A DNA stretch of 64,000 nt from Cephalopachus bancanus (lineage: Eukaryota > Chordata > Mammalia > Primates > Tarsiidae): the NCBI GenBank assembly GCA_027257055.1, contig JAPVLO010000205.1, positions 5,642,001-5,706,000 of the forward strand, in the 5' to 3' direction. Positions 24,696 through 36,360 of this stretch are shown here, piece after piece. Every line of letters begins with the position of its first letter. The first letter of the stretch is position 1. The translations under genes and the position numbers were made by a program. Under the pieces are notes generated by a model. That model was given only the letters and a program-made list of their open reading frames with translations, was not told the DNA's origin and did not search any database.

Positions 24696-25789
24696 TCCAT
24701 TTCTTATTATATTTGAGATGCTTCACTTATCAGAGTTTTTAATTCTGAGAAAATGTACGCTAGTGAATAGGTGAGCGTTATTTTTCTTTTGTTTGATATG
24801 CATTATAGATGTTGGCAATTTCAATTGTCCCTTTCTGTGGAATTCCCTAATAATGACACCCTGCGTCGTAGCTCCCTGGACACCTAGAGGAAGGGAGAGC
24901 CAGGAAAGATCATGATCTGACAATCATCAATGTGCCAACTCATCTCTTTATACACATGTGCCACATCAACTTATTATTCAAAATCTCTCCCTAAATTCAG
25001 AAAATATTTACATTCATTCCCTTTTGTTATCACTATTAGAAAAAGAGATCTCTTTTTTGTTAGCTGATTTTTTAAATTATAAAAATCATCAAATTTAACC
25101 CTTGTAGTACACTTTAGAAAGTATTAGAGCAACATCCTGGGCCATTGGTCAGACTAAATCACTGATGCTATTGTGATTATTTTCAACAAAAATGAGAATA
25201 TTCTGAGTGATATTTAATTATTAATTCTCTTTTAGGTGGCTATATGCCTATAACACAATTTATAAGATATTAAAGTGCTTTAATGTATAATAAATGTCAA
25301 TGTCTATGATAAATAATATATGATGATAAAGTAAATACATTAGTTGTCTGCAACCTGCCAAATATCTTATATGCTTATATATTTCATTGGTACTTGAGAA
25401 CAATCATATGAGATGTTGCATAATTTGTTTATTATGGCCTTGTACATTAGGGCATGTGTGCCATACTACAAGGTATACATTGAGTAGATGACCTGAATCT
25501 TGGCAAGCACCAGGTTTAGTTAAGAAGACATGGGCTGCAGTGATGTAGTCACTTGTACTATTATATGTGAGTAGAGACACACAGGAATGATATGCTTTCC
25601 TTATTGGTCCATAAATGACTACTTTTATTCATTTATTTAGTTAGTTTTAAACTCCATGATTACAGCTTTTTTTCCCCCTTTGCACTAGTAGAATATCTAG
25701 TGTTTTATTTTGTGTTTTTACTTGGATTCAAAAAAAAAGAACATTGGATATGTTTACTTTCCTCTATCTTAATGCTTCTTACACTTAAC
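24696..25789. other. Unique AT-rich intron
   Basis: Nothing recognised. The same applies to 25906-26764, 28202-28954, 30331-31722 and 32236-33141. Confidence 0.45.
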
Positions 25790-25905
25790 CGCTTCGTGTG
25801 GTAAGGTCCTTGAGTTCAGGCATGTCTGTACATTGCCAGTGCCTACCTTCATACCTACCATGGAGTAAACATTCGATAATACTTGATGTATGAATAAAAG
25901 GGTTA
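25790..25905 (+). repeat. L2 3' end
   Basis: AGGTCCTTGAGTTCAGGCATG through CATGGAGTAAACATTCGATAA to TGTATGAATAAA follows the L2 3' terminus. Confidence 0.65.
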
Positions 25906-26764
25906 CCTAACTTTTTGGCCAAAGATCATTCTGTTGACTTATTCCCAGATAAGTGTCTGTGCTTTTTGCCTGCTAGATATTTGTTAATATTTCTGATTTT
26001 TTGTCTCATAGTTATTATTTTCTTTCTTGGTTTTTTCAATCTTTTATACAATGAATGTTTAAAAAAAAAACACACAGCACCTGCCTACCTTTCTTTTCAA
26101 TTCCCTATTGTAAGAATTTTTGTTTTAATTGCCACAAGGAAGGTTAAAAAAAATTTTTGAACTTGAAAGCATAGATCCCTAATCCTTTAATTCCTCAGTC
26201 AGAATGTGGTCTATTTCCAAACATATTGTTGGTTTTTCAGGAAGGGAGAGAAAGCAACCTCCATTGATTGCCCACTCAGTGGCTCTAGGACTGGCCAACT
26301 GGCTTAAGCTCTGCACTCAGTTGGCTAAACTCACTCCTTACAAAGGTACTTATGACCAGATGTTAAACAATTAGCTTGTATCTCTTTAGAGATACAAAAT
26401 ATAAACCAGCAGAAGTGAAATTATCAAGACACATATGTAAACACTAAGCAATATGAATTTATACATTAAACTGTGTAATATAGACAATACATGCTGAAAA
26501 TTTTTTAAGTGAAAAGAAATCAGTGAAGGATAGAATCTAAAAAATTTTATTAGGTGAGCTAGGAGAATTCAAGGATAAATAGAGTTTGGTTACAAAGACA
26601 GGTATAGATAAAACACTTGGAAAAACATGAAGAATTGACAGAAATGAATACAGTCATGTGTTGAAAGGTTGATGAGAAGGAATAACTTGAATGGAATTAA
26701 CACCGGAAGAGGAATATATGCAGAGAAGCTAAAATTGAATGTGATACCCTGGAGTTTCAATAGC

Positions 26765-26965
26765 TGCTAGTTATTAAACATCTTCTATGCCAAACACTTG
26801 GTATATTTCATATGTTTGCCACAAGTCTGTGCATTATATTTATAAATTTGGGAAAAGCAAGGCTCAGAGTTAAGTAGTTTGTCAAAGTCACACAGCTAAC
26901 AACAAATAGAGCTAAGACTTGAGTTGAAACTCTTACCCTTACTCAGCACCCTGTAAGGGGCTCCG
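26765..26965 (-). repeat. MIR element
   Basis: Reverse-complement MIR: CTTCTATGCCAAACACTTGG, AAGGCTCAGAGTTAAGTAG and GTCACACAGCTAACAACAAA are recognisable. Confidence 0.7.
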
Positions 26966-27440
26966 AGGAAAGGAATATCTTATGGGGAAGCATTTAAGGT
27001 GTTTGAGGTGTTAAGTTAGACAAAGAGAGGAATTTTGGTTGAAGAAGCTGATTTGCAAGATTGTTGTGGTAGCGTAGTATTCCAGTCAGAAAGCACTGAG
27101 AATATGCTCTAAAAGAAGGAGTAATCAGAGGAATGTATATAATCCAAGAACCTGTAAGGGAAAGGATGTGCAGGTTCAGGTAGACACAAACAGCCCCCTC
27201 TTTTTTCCTGCTCCTTCCAGCTCTTCTAGGTTCTTCTGTTTGGTCATCTATTACAAGTTTGCATCAGCTCTATTTCATCATTTCTAGAAAACTACTGTTT
27301 ATTTTTTTTTAATTACGATAATTCACTACTCAGTTAACAATTATTTCAGCCTACAGATTTTTGTTCTGCTGTTGCTCAAATCGCATTCTCATACCTCTGT
27401 GGGACTGTTCTTCTTTCTCACTGTACATAAGACATTGTTT

Positions 27441-27680
27441 TTTAAATTATATATAGAATTTATATATATAATTATATAATATAATAATACATTATATATA
27501 AATATATGTGCATATGTAAATATATTTATATAATATATATTTTAGTGATATGTCATATATACACCATGCATTTTATATATATAATTTAATGTGCATTATA
27601 CATAATTTATATATTATATAGACCACTATACATATTATATCCATAATTTTATATATTATATATTATATATATTTCAGTGG
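27441..27680. repeat. AT-rich low-complexity block
   Basis: About 240 bases, almost all TA/AT steps with many short palindromes, leading directly into a CA microsatellite. Confidence 0.9.
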
Positions 27681-27681
27681 T

Positions 27682-27683
<2 letters not shown>

Positions 27684-27731
<48 letters not shown>
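27684..27731 (+). repeat. (CA)n microsatellite flanked by a 10 bp inverted repeat
   Basis: About 23 CA units. TTTCAGTGGT at 27672-27681 and its exact complement ACCACTGAAA at 27733-27742 enclose it. Confidence 0.95.
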
Positions 27732-27732
<1 letters not shown>

Positions 27733-27888
27733 ACCACTGAAACCAAATGGTTTCATTGTATCTACATTTTCTGTGTTAGATCCAGAAAACAATATAGTGA
27801 ATATGGTCATGTTTATGGAAAGTAAAGAAAATGTTTGAGGAGTCTCAAAACAAAAGCAAGAAAGAGAACATTGAAAGGGAGATAGGAA

Positions 27889-28185
27889 GCCGGGCTCGGT
27901 GGCTCAGCCTGTAATCCCGCGCCTTTGGGAGGCTGAGGTGAGTGGATTGCCTGAGCCCGCGGGTTCGAGACCCGCCTGGGCAGCAAGACCTCATCTCCAC
28001 AATAAATCAAAAAAAATCAGCTGGGCGTGGTAGTGCGTGCCTGTAATTCCAGCTACTCGGAAGGCTGAGGCGCAAGGATCGCTGGAGCCCAGCAGGTCGA
28101 GGCTGCGGTGGCCGGGAGCGGCCACTGCACTCCAGTCTGGGCGACAGAGTGAGACTCCAACTCAAAAAAAAAAAAAAAAAAAAAA
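27889..28185 (+). mobile_element. Alu, young subfamily
   Basis: Full-length copy with a 22-base A-tail and the target-site duplication GAAAGGGAGATAGGAA (27873-27888 and 28186-28201). It carries the 6-nt deletion (CTGGGCAGCAAG). Confidence 0.94.
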
Positions 28186-28954
28186 GAAAGGGAGATAGGA
28201 ATAGGATGAAATAATAGGTTTCTTATATATAATGTATATAAATAATGTGTATTTATTATACACATATACATACATTTTTCTATTTTAAAATAATAACATT
28301 TAATTCTATAAGCTGTAAAAATACATTTTTTATCCTATAACATACATCTTTTTTGAGTAAAAATTAGCTCCTAGAGTCCATTGAAAATAATGTGCTAATC
28401 CTATTTCAGAGCAACTCCCCCCAAAAACATTTATTTAAAATTTAACATTTTAAATGTGGAGAACTTCAATAAAAGAGACCAAAAAAAGTAAGCTTATATT
28501 TCTGTCATTTTTTTTCTGTTTCCCTGAATTTTTGGTGGAGCAATTTTTATAAATAATTATCTATGGGTTTTACCAAGCTGCTGCTTCTAGTGCACAATCT
28601 AAATAATTTGCTTTTATTATAGAGTTTAGTCTATATAGATGAGAGAATAAGTATAATTGATTCTATTTCCAGTATGTGAATATTTTGAAAATATTTATCA
28701 TTGGGTCACTACATGATTTGAGATTAGTTTTATTAATCTTGCAGACCAGTAGCCAAATTTTAAGAAAATGTAAGCCTTTACTCTCAAGAAGCATAGAGCA
28801 TTCTTGCTGCTGAGCACAAACCTAGCCCTCAGACAGTGCAATACTGTGGAATAGATTTTCAAGTGTTACAAAATTCTATTCTCCTTATACTACATTGGAG
28901 AGCATTTGGAAACACTTTATTCAAGATACAACAGCACCCTTTTTAAACAAGTAT

Positions 28955-29085
28955 CTTTATTAGACTTCTCTGAGATAAGTACTGAGGTATAGGAAAGATA
29001 AACGACTAGCACAAGGTGGCAAAGCAGTATTTCAGCTTTATAATGAGCCCATGACACTGGACCAAGCTGCTTTTCAAGAAGCAAG
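28955..29085 (-). repeat. MIR fragment
   Basis: ACTAGCACAAGGTGGCAAAG and CCCATGACACTGGACCAAG fit the reverse complement of the MIR core, weakly. Confidence 0.4.
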
Positions 29086-29276
29086 TCTGAGCAGTCTTTT
29101 AAAAATAAAATTTGTACTGTTTCTAGATCTCAAGAAATATTTTTTTATTCAAAAAACAGTTGTTTTACAAAAAGCATAGTTATTATAGTGTTATAAATTG
29201 GATCTGACTAAAGTCTGAGCTTCTAGCAAAATATTCCAGAACTTAAAACTAAAAATGTGCATTGCACTTGAAAATA

Positions 29277-29350
29277 CACACACGTGCATGCATACACATA
29301 CACACACGTGCATGCATATACACAGACACCACATCCTCCCCACACATATG
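29277..29350 (+). repeat. CA/CATG-rich imperfect repeat
   Basis: Alternating CACA and GTGCATGCATA blocks, including two copies of CACACACGTGCATGCATA-like text. Confidence 0.75.
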
Positions 29351-30089
29351 CACATACACAAGTGCATATACATGGCAGAGTAATTATAAACCTCTCTCAA
29401 AAATAATTTTATTCCATTATAATAAAATCACTTTTTAAAAATTCAAAACACCATTTTACTCAACAGACATGACTTTAAGACACTTTTTCCTGTTTGAAAA
29501 CTTCAGTCTGTTTTTAAAGGGAAAATTTGATGTCATTGAGGGTAATCAAAGAACGTGCTACTTTTTCACAGACCCTTCAAATATTGCAAGCATAGTGACA
29601 TCATGGGAATAAGCACATGGCCTTGCATGATAATTATGTTGATAGAGGAAACAATCATAGATTATGAGACATGAATGAGACTTTTGCATGCATTTAGATA
29701 ACTCCCTAACTTTACAAATGTAAAACTAGAAAAGGAAGTTGAGTGACCTGCCCTGAGTCTAACCTTTGGTCAAAACATACCCTGGAGACCACTAGTCTAG
29801 GCTCCTAGTCCAGTGTCCCAAGGCCAGTTTCTTTTGTTAAACAAAAAAATAAGATTTTTATTCCTAAAATGTAATAGTAAAATAAATGTTTTCAGAAGCA
29901 CAGTTACATAAAGGAGCAGGAGTATTAATTAGTAAATGCATTCAACAGGTTCATAAACATAACTAGAACATCTGTTTAAAATTGTCATTATGTTATAGAC
30001 ATAAGAAAAAGTAGCACAAAGATGAATAGAGTGCTTCGAAATGTGTTATTCCTAACTTACAGAGAAACTATACTATAGCCTAAAATAGT

Positions 30090-30330
30090 AATCAATATTC
30101 ACTGAGGGCTCACTTAGTGGCAAATACCATTATAAGGACCCTAACTGTATCAACTAGTTTAATTCTCACAATAAACTTGTGAGGCAAATACTATTATTAG
30201 CCTTGTTTACAGATGAGGGAATTGAGCCACAAAAAAGATTTGTGATTTTCCAAGGTCATAAAGCTAATAAGTGGCAGAGCCAGGTTTTGAACTCGTGCTG
30301 TCAAATGCTGCACTACCCTGGCTCATACTC
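30090..30330 (-). repeat. MIR element
   Basis: Near-complete reverse-complement MIR: TTCTCACAATAAACTTGTGA, TTTACAGATGAGGGAATTGA, AAGGTCATAAAGCTAATAAG and GTTTTGAACTCGTGCTGTC. Confidence 0.8.
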
Positions 30331-31323
30331 CACAAGTCTAAGAACATGAATCAGTGCTGGAAAAAAAACAAAAAAGCATCCAAATTATTCTCATGCCTGC
30401 TGGGGTGACCGCCTTCTTTCACATTAACTGCCGATGGGCATTTTAGTTTAAATGAAGCGCAATTGACTTTCAGGAACTTAAACAGCAGGCCAACACCAAA
30501 GGGTTCTCCATTAGAATGAGGGGCAGATCCACCTGAAACTGAGTGGGTTTTGCATCAACTGACCAGATGCAAATAATACATGTGTTGAAAATTAAAAGCT
30601 CTGAGAGAATATGGCAACATTTTCTCTCCCTCTCATGTTTTTTTGCTACAAATAAGAGTAAGACTCTACTTAACCAAAACTTTAATTCTCCCTTCATGGC
30701 AGTTTTAACTCATCATTACTTTTTAATTGGTAGAATCCATAATTGCCTTTTATCTGTCTTGCTTCATAGTTCTTTGAGCAGCTCAAATAAACTAACATCA
30801 TAATTGGTAGACTGTCTTGTCATATGTTGAATGTTTGCTAATATGAAATAGAACCTATTGTTTCTGGACATGAATTATGACTAAGTTAAAAATATAAGAC
30901 TTTTTATATGGGATAAGGTCCATGATTCCATACAACTCAAATAAGTTAAAGGACCATAGTGATCATAGCTCTCTGTCTCCATACCAGCTTCAAAAAGAGA
31001 AAAATATATCTCAAAGAGTTCATTTTTTTCTTAAATAATCCTTTCTGCCTCTGTTGTCTTATTAATCTGTTTATGTTTGGAATAATGTTGGTAACTATTG
31101 AAAATGACCAAACTTCAACATGTTTTCATTTTGTTTATTACTGACCTCAGAAAACACTTATAAAACTTGTGTCTTGATAGTTTTGCCCATATTCCATGAA
31201 GATGGGCCTATGGAGTGGACATGAAAACGCTGGGAGGAGTGGACAACCTTAAAAAAATATGATGGGCTTTCTGTTCTGATAAGGTTTTCAACTTTTTTCC
31301 AAAATAATGTTTTCGGTAGTAAA

Positions 31324-31374
31324 TTTTTTGTTCTGATAATTTTTCTCATTTTTTTGTTCTGATAATTTTTCTCA
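31324..31374 (+). repeat. Tandem duplication, 25 bp unit plus one T
   Basis: 31324-31348 and 31350-31374 are identical (T6 GTTCTGATAA T5 CTCA). Confidence 0.95.
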
Positions 31375-31435
31375 ATTTACAAACTAGTTGATACAGTTAG
31401 AAACCAAGATTTCTATGACACTCCCTATAAAAGCC

Positions 31436-31456
31436 AGACTGCCTTCTAGGCAGTCT
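31436..31456 (+). other. Perfect short hairpin
   Basis: AGACTGCCT, a 3-base loop, then AGGCAGTCT: nine paired bases. No T-run follows on the plus strand, and no RNA gene is recognised here. Confidence 0.6.
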
Positions 31457-31737
31457 CTCCTATTCCTTGAGCTAATCAACACAAGCTATACTAGTGTGAA
31501 TTTCTTCTTTTCTGCATTTTTTAAGAATCTGTAGAAAATTGCCAAACAAATTACTTCCTCACCAGAATATATTCAGTAAAGTGGTCCCAAATCATTTATT
31601 AAAATTGAGGAGAGAGTAGACTGGGACTCAGAGGCCCTGAATATCAGGCCTCAGCCTGTATCATGTGTAAAACTTTTACTAACGACTAGCCTTCATCCGG
31701 AATTATGCTTTCTGATTCATTTGAAAATATACTCACA

Positions 31738-32022
31738 GCCGGGCTCGGTGGCTCAGCCTGTAATCCCGCGCCTTTGGGAGGCTGAGGTGAGTGGATTGCC
31801 TGAGCCCGCGGGTTTGAGACCCACCTGGGCAGCGAGACCTCATCTCTACAATAAATCAAAAAATCAGCTGGGCATGGTAGCGCATGCCTGTAATTCCGGC
31901 TACTCGGAAGGCAGAGGCGGAAGGATCACCGGAGCCCAGCAGGTCGAGGCTGCAGTGACCGGAAGCGGCCACTGCACTCCAGTCTGAGCGACAGAGTGAG
32001 ACTCCAACTCTAAAAAAAAAAA
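31738..32022 (+). mobile_element. Alu, young subfamily
   Basis: Full-length copy with the 6-nt deletion (CTGGGCAGCGAG) and the target-site duplication GAAAATATACTCACA (31723-31737 and 32023-32037). Confidence 0.94.
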
Positions 32023-32089
32023 GAAAATATACTCACAAGGTAATAAAAATGGAATTAACTAGACAGAAGAATACCAGTTAGGAGACCAA

Positions 32090-32235
32090 ATTATACCTAT
32101 AATGTAAACTCCAAGAAGACAGAGATTTTTGTCTATTTTATCCAGAAATATAATCCAAGTACCTAGAAGAATGCCTACCACATAGTAGATGGGGATAAGT
32201 ATTAACCGAGTCAATGAATAAATAAGTGAATGACC
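32090..32235 (+). repeat. L2 3' end
   Basis: GTAAACTCCAAGAAGACAGA, AATGCCTACCACATAGTAG and the terminal TGAATAAATAAGTGAATGA are the classic L2 ending. Confidence 0.75.
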
Positions 32236-33141
32236 TAGGAAAAGTCAAAGGCCTGAGCTAGAGTGAAGGCAATAAAAATGGAAGGAAAGGGAGAAATATT
32301 GTAAAGGTAGAGTTAGCCATCAACTGGAGATGAGGAAGTCATTAACCAAAGAGAAGCCAGAGAAGGAAACTGGCATGAGAGTTAAAGGGCTAATTTGGGT
32401 CTAGGCCTATTGGGTTTGAGGCACTGGAAGATGATATATTCATATAAGAAAATGTAGGGAATATGAGAGACAAATGACAAGGAAGGGTGAGGATGTGAGG
32501 GGGAGGCTGGAATGATGGTTATTAGCTTGGGCAAGTCAATTTGGAGGAAGATTATTCAATGCATTAAGATAATGAAAGCCTGTCTGTCTTCATATCTCTA
32601 TGCCCATGGCAAAGAGAAAAAGGTTGAGACAAAAAACTTGCTTTCACATGTCTTTTGTTTTTTGCTTCCCTCTGTTTTCCATTCCATAGTCAGAAACCTA
32701 ATTAAATCTCATAACACATCTTATTGCCTGTTTCCTAGGAACATGGTCACCCCATTCTCTCCACAATATTTCCCATCTATGCATTTTGTGGACCCCAAGT
32801 CATGACCACCCTGAGCATAAGAGTTCCCTAGCATATTCTGCTTTTCATTGTATCTCCATATTTTCTCTTTTCTGTACCACAGATGTCACTTTTTTGTTAA
32901 TAAATTATTTCTTGTGTTCATGCTTGACATTTCAAATGTGTCCTAAATTCTTAATTTGCAAAGAGTTACAGAACCTATCTTATATCTCCTTTTATATCTT
33001 CCGTCTGAAAAACACAAATATATACCTAAGGAGATGATGTCCAACAAATTCTTGTTAAATAATGTTATTGTTAAAAAAAGGCAATTCTATATTCATCGTG
33101 AATACTAAGGCAAGCAACTTACTAGAGACTAAGATTCATGT

Positions 33142-34560
33142 TTATTCATTCAATCAGTAAATATTTATTGAGCAACTACTTAGTGCTTGATACTGTTTTC
33201 TTTAGAGATAAAATAGTGAACAAGATGAACAAGATTATTGCTTTCCTAAAGCTTACATTTTAATGGAAAGCCAGAGGAGGAAACATACATTAGATAAGAA
33301 GACAAAACACTCATAAGCAGACCCTAAACTTTACCATAATACTATAAGAAAGGGATTGGCAGTAGCAGGATACTGCCGGGATGGGGGAGGGGAAGCACAA
33401 CATCAACAAGGGTACCTGACTTCAAGCCAGGCAAACTGGGGACCAGAGGGAGGCCCAAAATTTACCTGCATCATGCCCACTTGTGTACCTAATCCTGAAT
33501 TGTACCCTACATCTTTAAAATAAAATTAATTAATTAATGAAATAAAATAAATTTTTAAAGAAAACAAATAAACAGGATAATTTCATATTGAAAAATATGC
33601 CTTAAAGAAAATATAATTGGGACAGAGAATAATAAGATAGATCAGTGCGTGACTGGGTCCCAAAAGAATTTTCTAAGGAGACAACATTTTATTAGAATTT
33701 TAAATGGAAAATTTGGAGGAAGAGTATTCGATGTAAGAAACCACAGATGTAGGAACCCTGCCATGGGAACAAGGTTGGAGTATTTGAGGACTGGCTAGAA
33801 GGCCAGTGCAACTCAAAGAGGGGAAACAAACAAGAGTAGTGTGAAGGTTAAAGAGCTAGTTGGGCCCGGATATACTATAGAAACTTGAAAAACGTAATAA
33901 GAACTTCGGAGCGTTTTTTTTTTTCCGAATAAAAAAGGCAAGTCATTGGAAATTTGGGGGCAGAAAGTATGTATTACCTCTGGCTATTAAAGTAGAGGAA
34001 AAAAAATATGGTGACAAGGAGGAAGTGCAGGAGAGACAGTGAGCAAGAGGGAACACAGTAAGATAAGTTAGGAAGCTAGTGCAGTAGTCCAGGAGAGTAA
34101 GGATGATGGTTTGGTCTATGGTGGTATAATTGAGATGTGAAACATGACAGGTTTCAGTCTATCACAGCTATGAAACTAGTAAGGTTGGTCAAGTGTTTAG
34201 ATGTAATATGATGGCTTAGGTCAAGAGAGGAATCAGGATACATTTATTTTATGAACAGATAAATGGATCATTGTACCATTAACTGAGTTGAGCCCAAAGT
34301 AGGTTAAGAAATAGACAAAATTAAGATCTCAGCTTTGGATTTGATAAGCTTGAGATTCTTAATAGGTTAATCTAAGTTACATTTTAACTTAGATATATAA
34401 ATGTAAATTTTATATTTACAAAATAAATAAAAATCACAGATTGATAGGCTAGATTATAAAAGATGTGTGTGCCAGGTAAAGAGCTTTGAGCTTGATGATG
34501 TTAGAGATGGCTCTAGTAGTTATTAGAAGGGATGCTTAAATAACCCAAGATATACACTGA
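33142..34560 (-). repeat. L2 element, long antisense fragment
   Basis: It opens with ATTCAATCAGTAAATATTTA, the reverse of the L2 3' end. GTGCAGTAGTCCAGGAGAG and AAGAGAGGAATCAGGAT mark the interior. An L1 3' fragment splits it at 33291-33561. Remains continue at 35400-35760. Confidence 0.65.
33291..33561 (+). mobile_element. Short L1 3'-end fragment inside an L2
   Basis: GTACCTAATCCTGAATTGTACC followed by ATCTTTAAAATAAAATTAA matches the 3' end of the two larger L1s (in reverse complement there). It is a 5'-truncated insertion interrupting an L2 on the other strand. Confidence 0.7.
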
Positions 34561-35164
34561 AGTGGGTGGGAAGAGAATAGAAGCAGAAAAGGATAGGCAC
34601 CTTTTAATAAAGTTTCTAAATTCTCGTAACAAAAATGACAAATGATTTAGTTATATGCTTATGATGATAAGAAAGGAAATCCCAAATCAAATATTCCTAA
34701 GAAATGTATTTCAAATAGCAACATATTGATTGGTAGAGGGGACCCCATGGTCGATCAATTCAGACACTCGTCAGGACAGTATTCTCAAGGACCAAGGTTC
34801 TTTTCACATACTATCCTCTGGCATAGGACTGCCCTCAGGCAGGCCTCCCTTGTGATGGAAAGATACTGACAGCAGCAACAGAGGCAATATGACTGCTCAT
34901 TCAGGAGAAGAGAGTAAGAAATCTCTCATCTCAAGCATATGTAGCATAACTATAACTCTGTCCCTTCAATTTAATTTGTTCCTCTTCGATCATATATTTA
35001 TCCTAGGACTGAGCAGGGCCACACAAGAATATTCACTGATGGCTTAGACTATCTAATGGGGTGGAAGAGACATTGGAGAGGCAACTATAACGTTCACCAC
35101 AGTGAATCTGAAGAAAGAATTGACAGATATTAGAGACTAAAGAACAAAGGAAAAAGTCAGCATC

Positions 35165-35405
35165 CATAATAAAAGAGCTATTGTTTATTGATCATTCATT
35201 ATGTACCAGCTACTCTTCTAAATATTTTACTTGGACTAACTCCTTTAGACCTTACTATAGCCCAAGATAGGTGCTATTAGCATCTCATTTTATAGTCAAG
35301 GGAACTGATGAGTTTCTGCATATGAGTAACTACTTTAGTTATAGTTAATAAATGACTGAGCTGGGATTTGAACGCAGAGAAATCTAACTTCAGAGGTTAT
35401 GCCCT
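35165..35405 (-). repeat. MIR element inside L2 remains
   Basis: CATTATGTACCAGCTACTC, ATAGTCAAGGGAACTGATG and GAGCTGGGATTTGAACGCAG match a reverse-complement MIR. Confidence 0.8.
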
Positions 35406-35760
35406 TAACAAGTTTGCTCTGGTAAAATGAAAATAGAGTGGTGATATCGTATACACACCTGGAAAATTATAAATAGGACCATGAGAAGGAGAATAGTATG
35501 GAAAGTAAGAGTGTGATATTGATTCTGCACATGTTGAATTTGTGGTGACACTGAGAAGTCTATCTGAAAACTGTTGAACTTATAAGAAAAGAGGTTGAGT
35601 AAGACTGGGGAGAGAGATATAAATTTAGAACATATCAATACAAAGTAAAAGGGGAAAAAAATGAGAAAATATGCACACAGAAAAGAGAACCCAGCTCCAA
35701 CGTCTGATATTAGGGGAAAAAAGAATATGAGGCATTAGTAAAGAAGTGGCTGGAAAATGG
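35406..35760 (-). repeat. L2 fragment, probably continuing the one at 33142
   Basis: CTGCACATGTTGAATTTGTG, GAGAAGTCTATCTGAAAAC and GAGAGATATAAATTTAG fit the same reverse-complement L2 region further upstream. Confidence 0.5.
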
Positions 35761-35909
35761 CTAATAAGGAATAAAAATAAATTATGAAATCTGCATGTCC
35801 TCGGGACCTATAACAATCTCTGAACAAAGTCAATGCTTAGAATTTCTTATCGAGTCAGAGAAGAGCTGCTCCAGGCTGCCTCGAGTGTGGTTCATCACTC
35901 TTCTCTATA

Positions 35910-36064
35910 CGGTGGTTCTCACCTTTTAGAAAGCATTAGGATCACCTGGGGGACCTATTAAAACTCAGATTAGATCAGATTTCTTGGCTCCAACCCAGAG
36001 TTTCAGATTTAGTGGGTATGCATAACGTTCATTTCTAGCAAGTTCTGGTGAGAACCACTGCTGT
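35910..36064 (+). mobile_element. MER5A (hAT-Charlie MITE)
   Basis: GGTGGTTCTCACCTTTTAG at the left and GTGAGAACCACTGCTG at the right are the inverted ends. AGGATCACCTGGGGGACC and CCAGAGTTTCAGATTTAGTG match the MER5A core. Confidence 0.88.
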
Positions 36065-36199
36065 AACACATGGTCTCTGACCTCTTTGCTATTCACTGTT
36101 CTTATTCTCTCTCTCTTAAATCTTTTCTCCTGCTTTTTTACTCTTCTCATCTTTTCCATTTTTTTTTTTACCTCCTTATTCAATCTGAAGCATACAGAT

Positions 36200-36360
36200 T
36201 ACTCCCACTCTATGTTTGCTCATTTAATTCTTGCAAAACATCACTGAGAGAATGATTATTGCACCTATTTTATAGATTAAAAAACTAAGGCTTAGAGAGC
36301 ACAGGAGGGAGATACATGAATGTTGAATCTATAAACCTTAGTTACACAGCAGGAAAAAGC
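36200..36360 (-). repeat. MIR fragment
   Basis: CATTTAATTCTTGCAAAAC and TTTTATAGATTAAAAAACTA followed by AGGCTTAGAGAGC fit a reverse-complement MIR. Confidence 0.6.

Noticed and set aside
27684..27731. CRISPR-like or tandem array
   Set aside because: It is a simple dinucleotide microsatellite, as are 45544-45587, 54610-54690 and 62932-62976.
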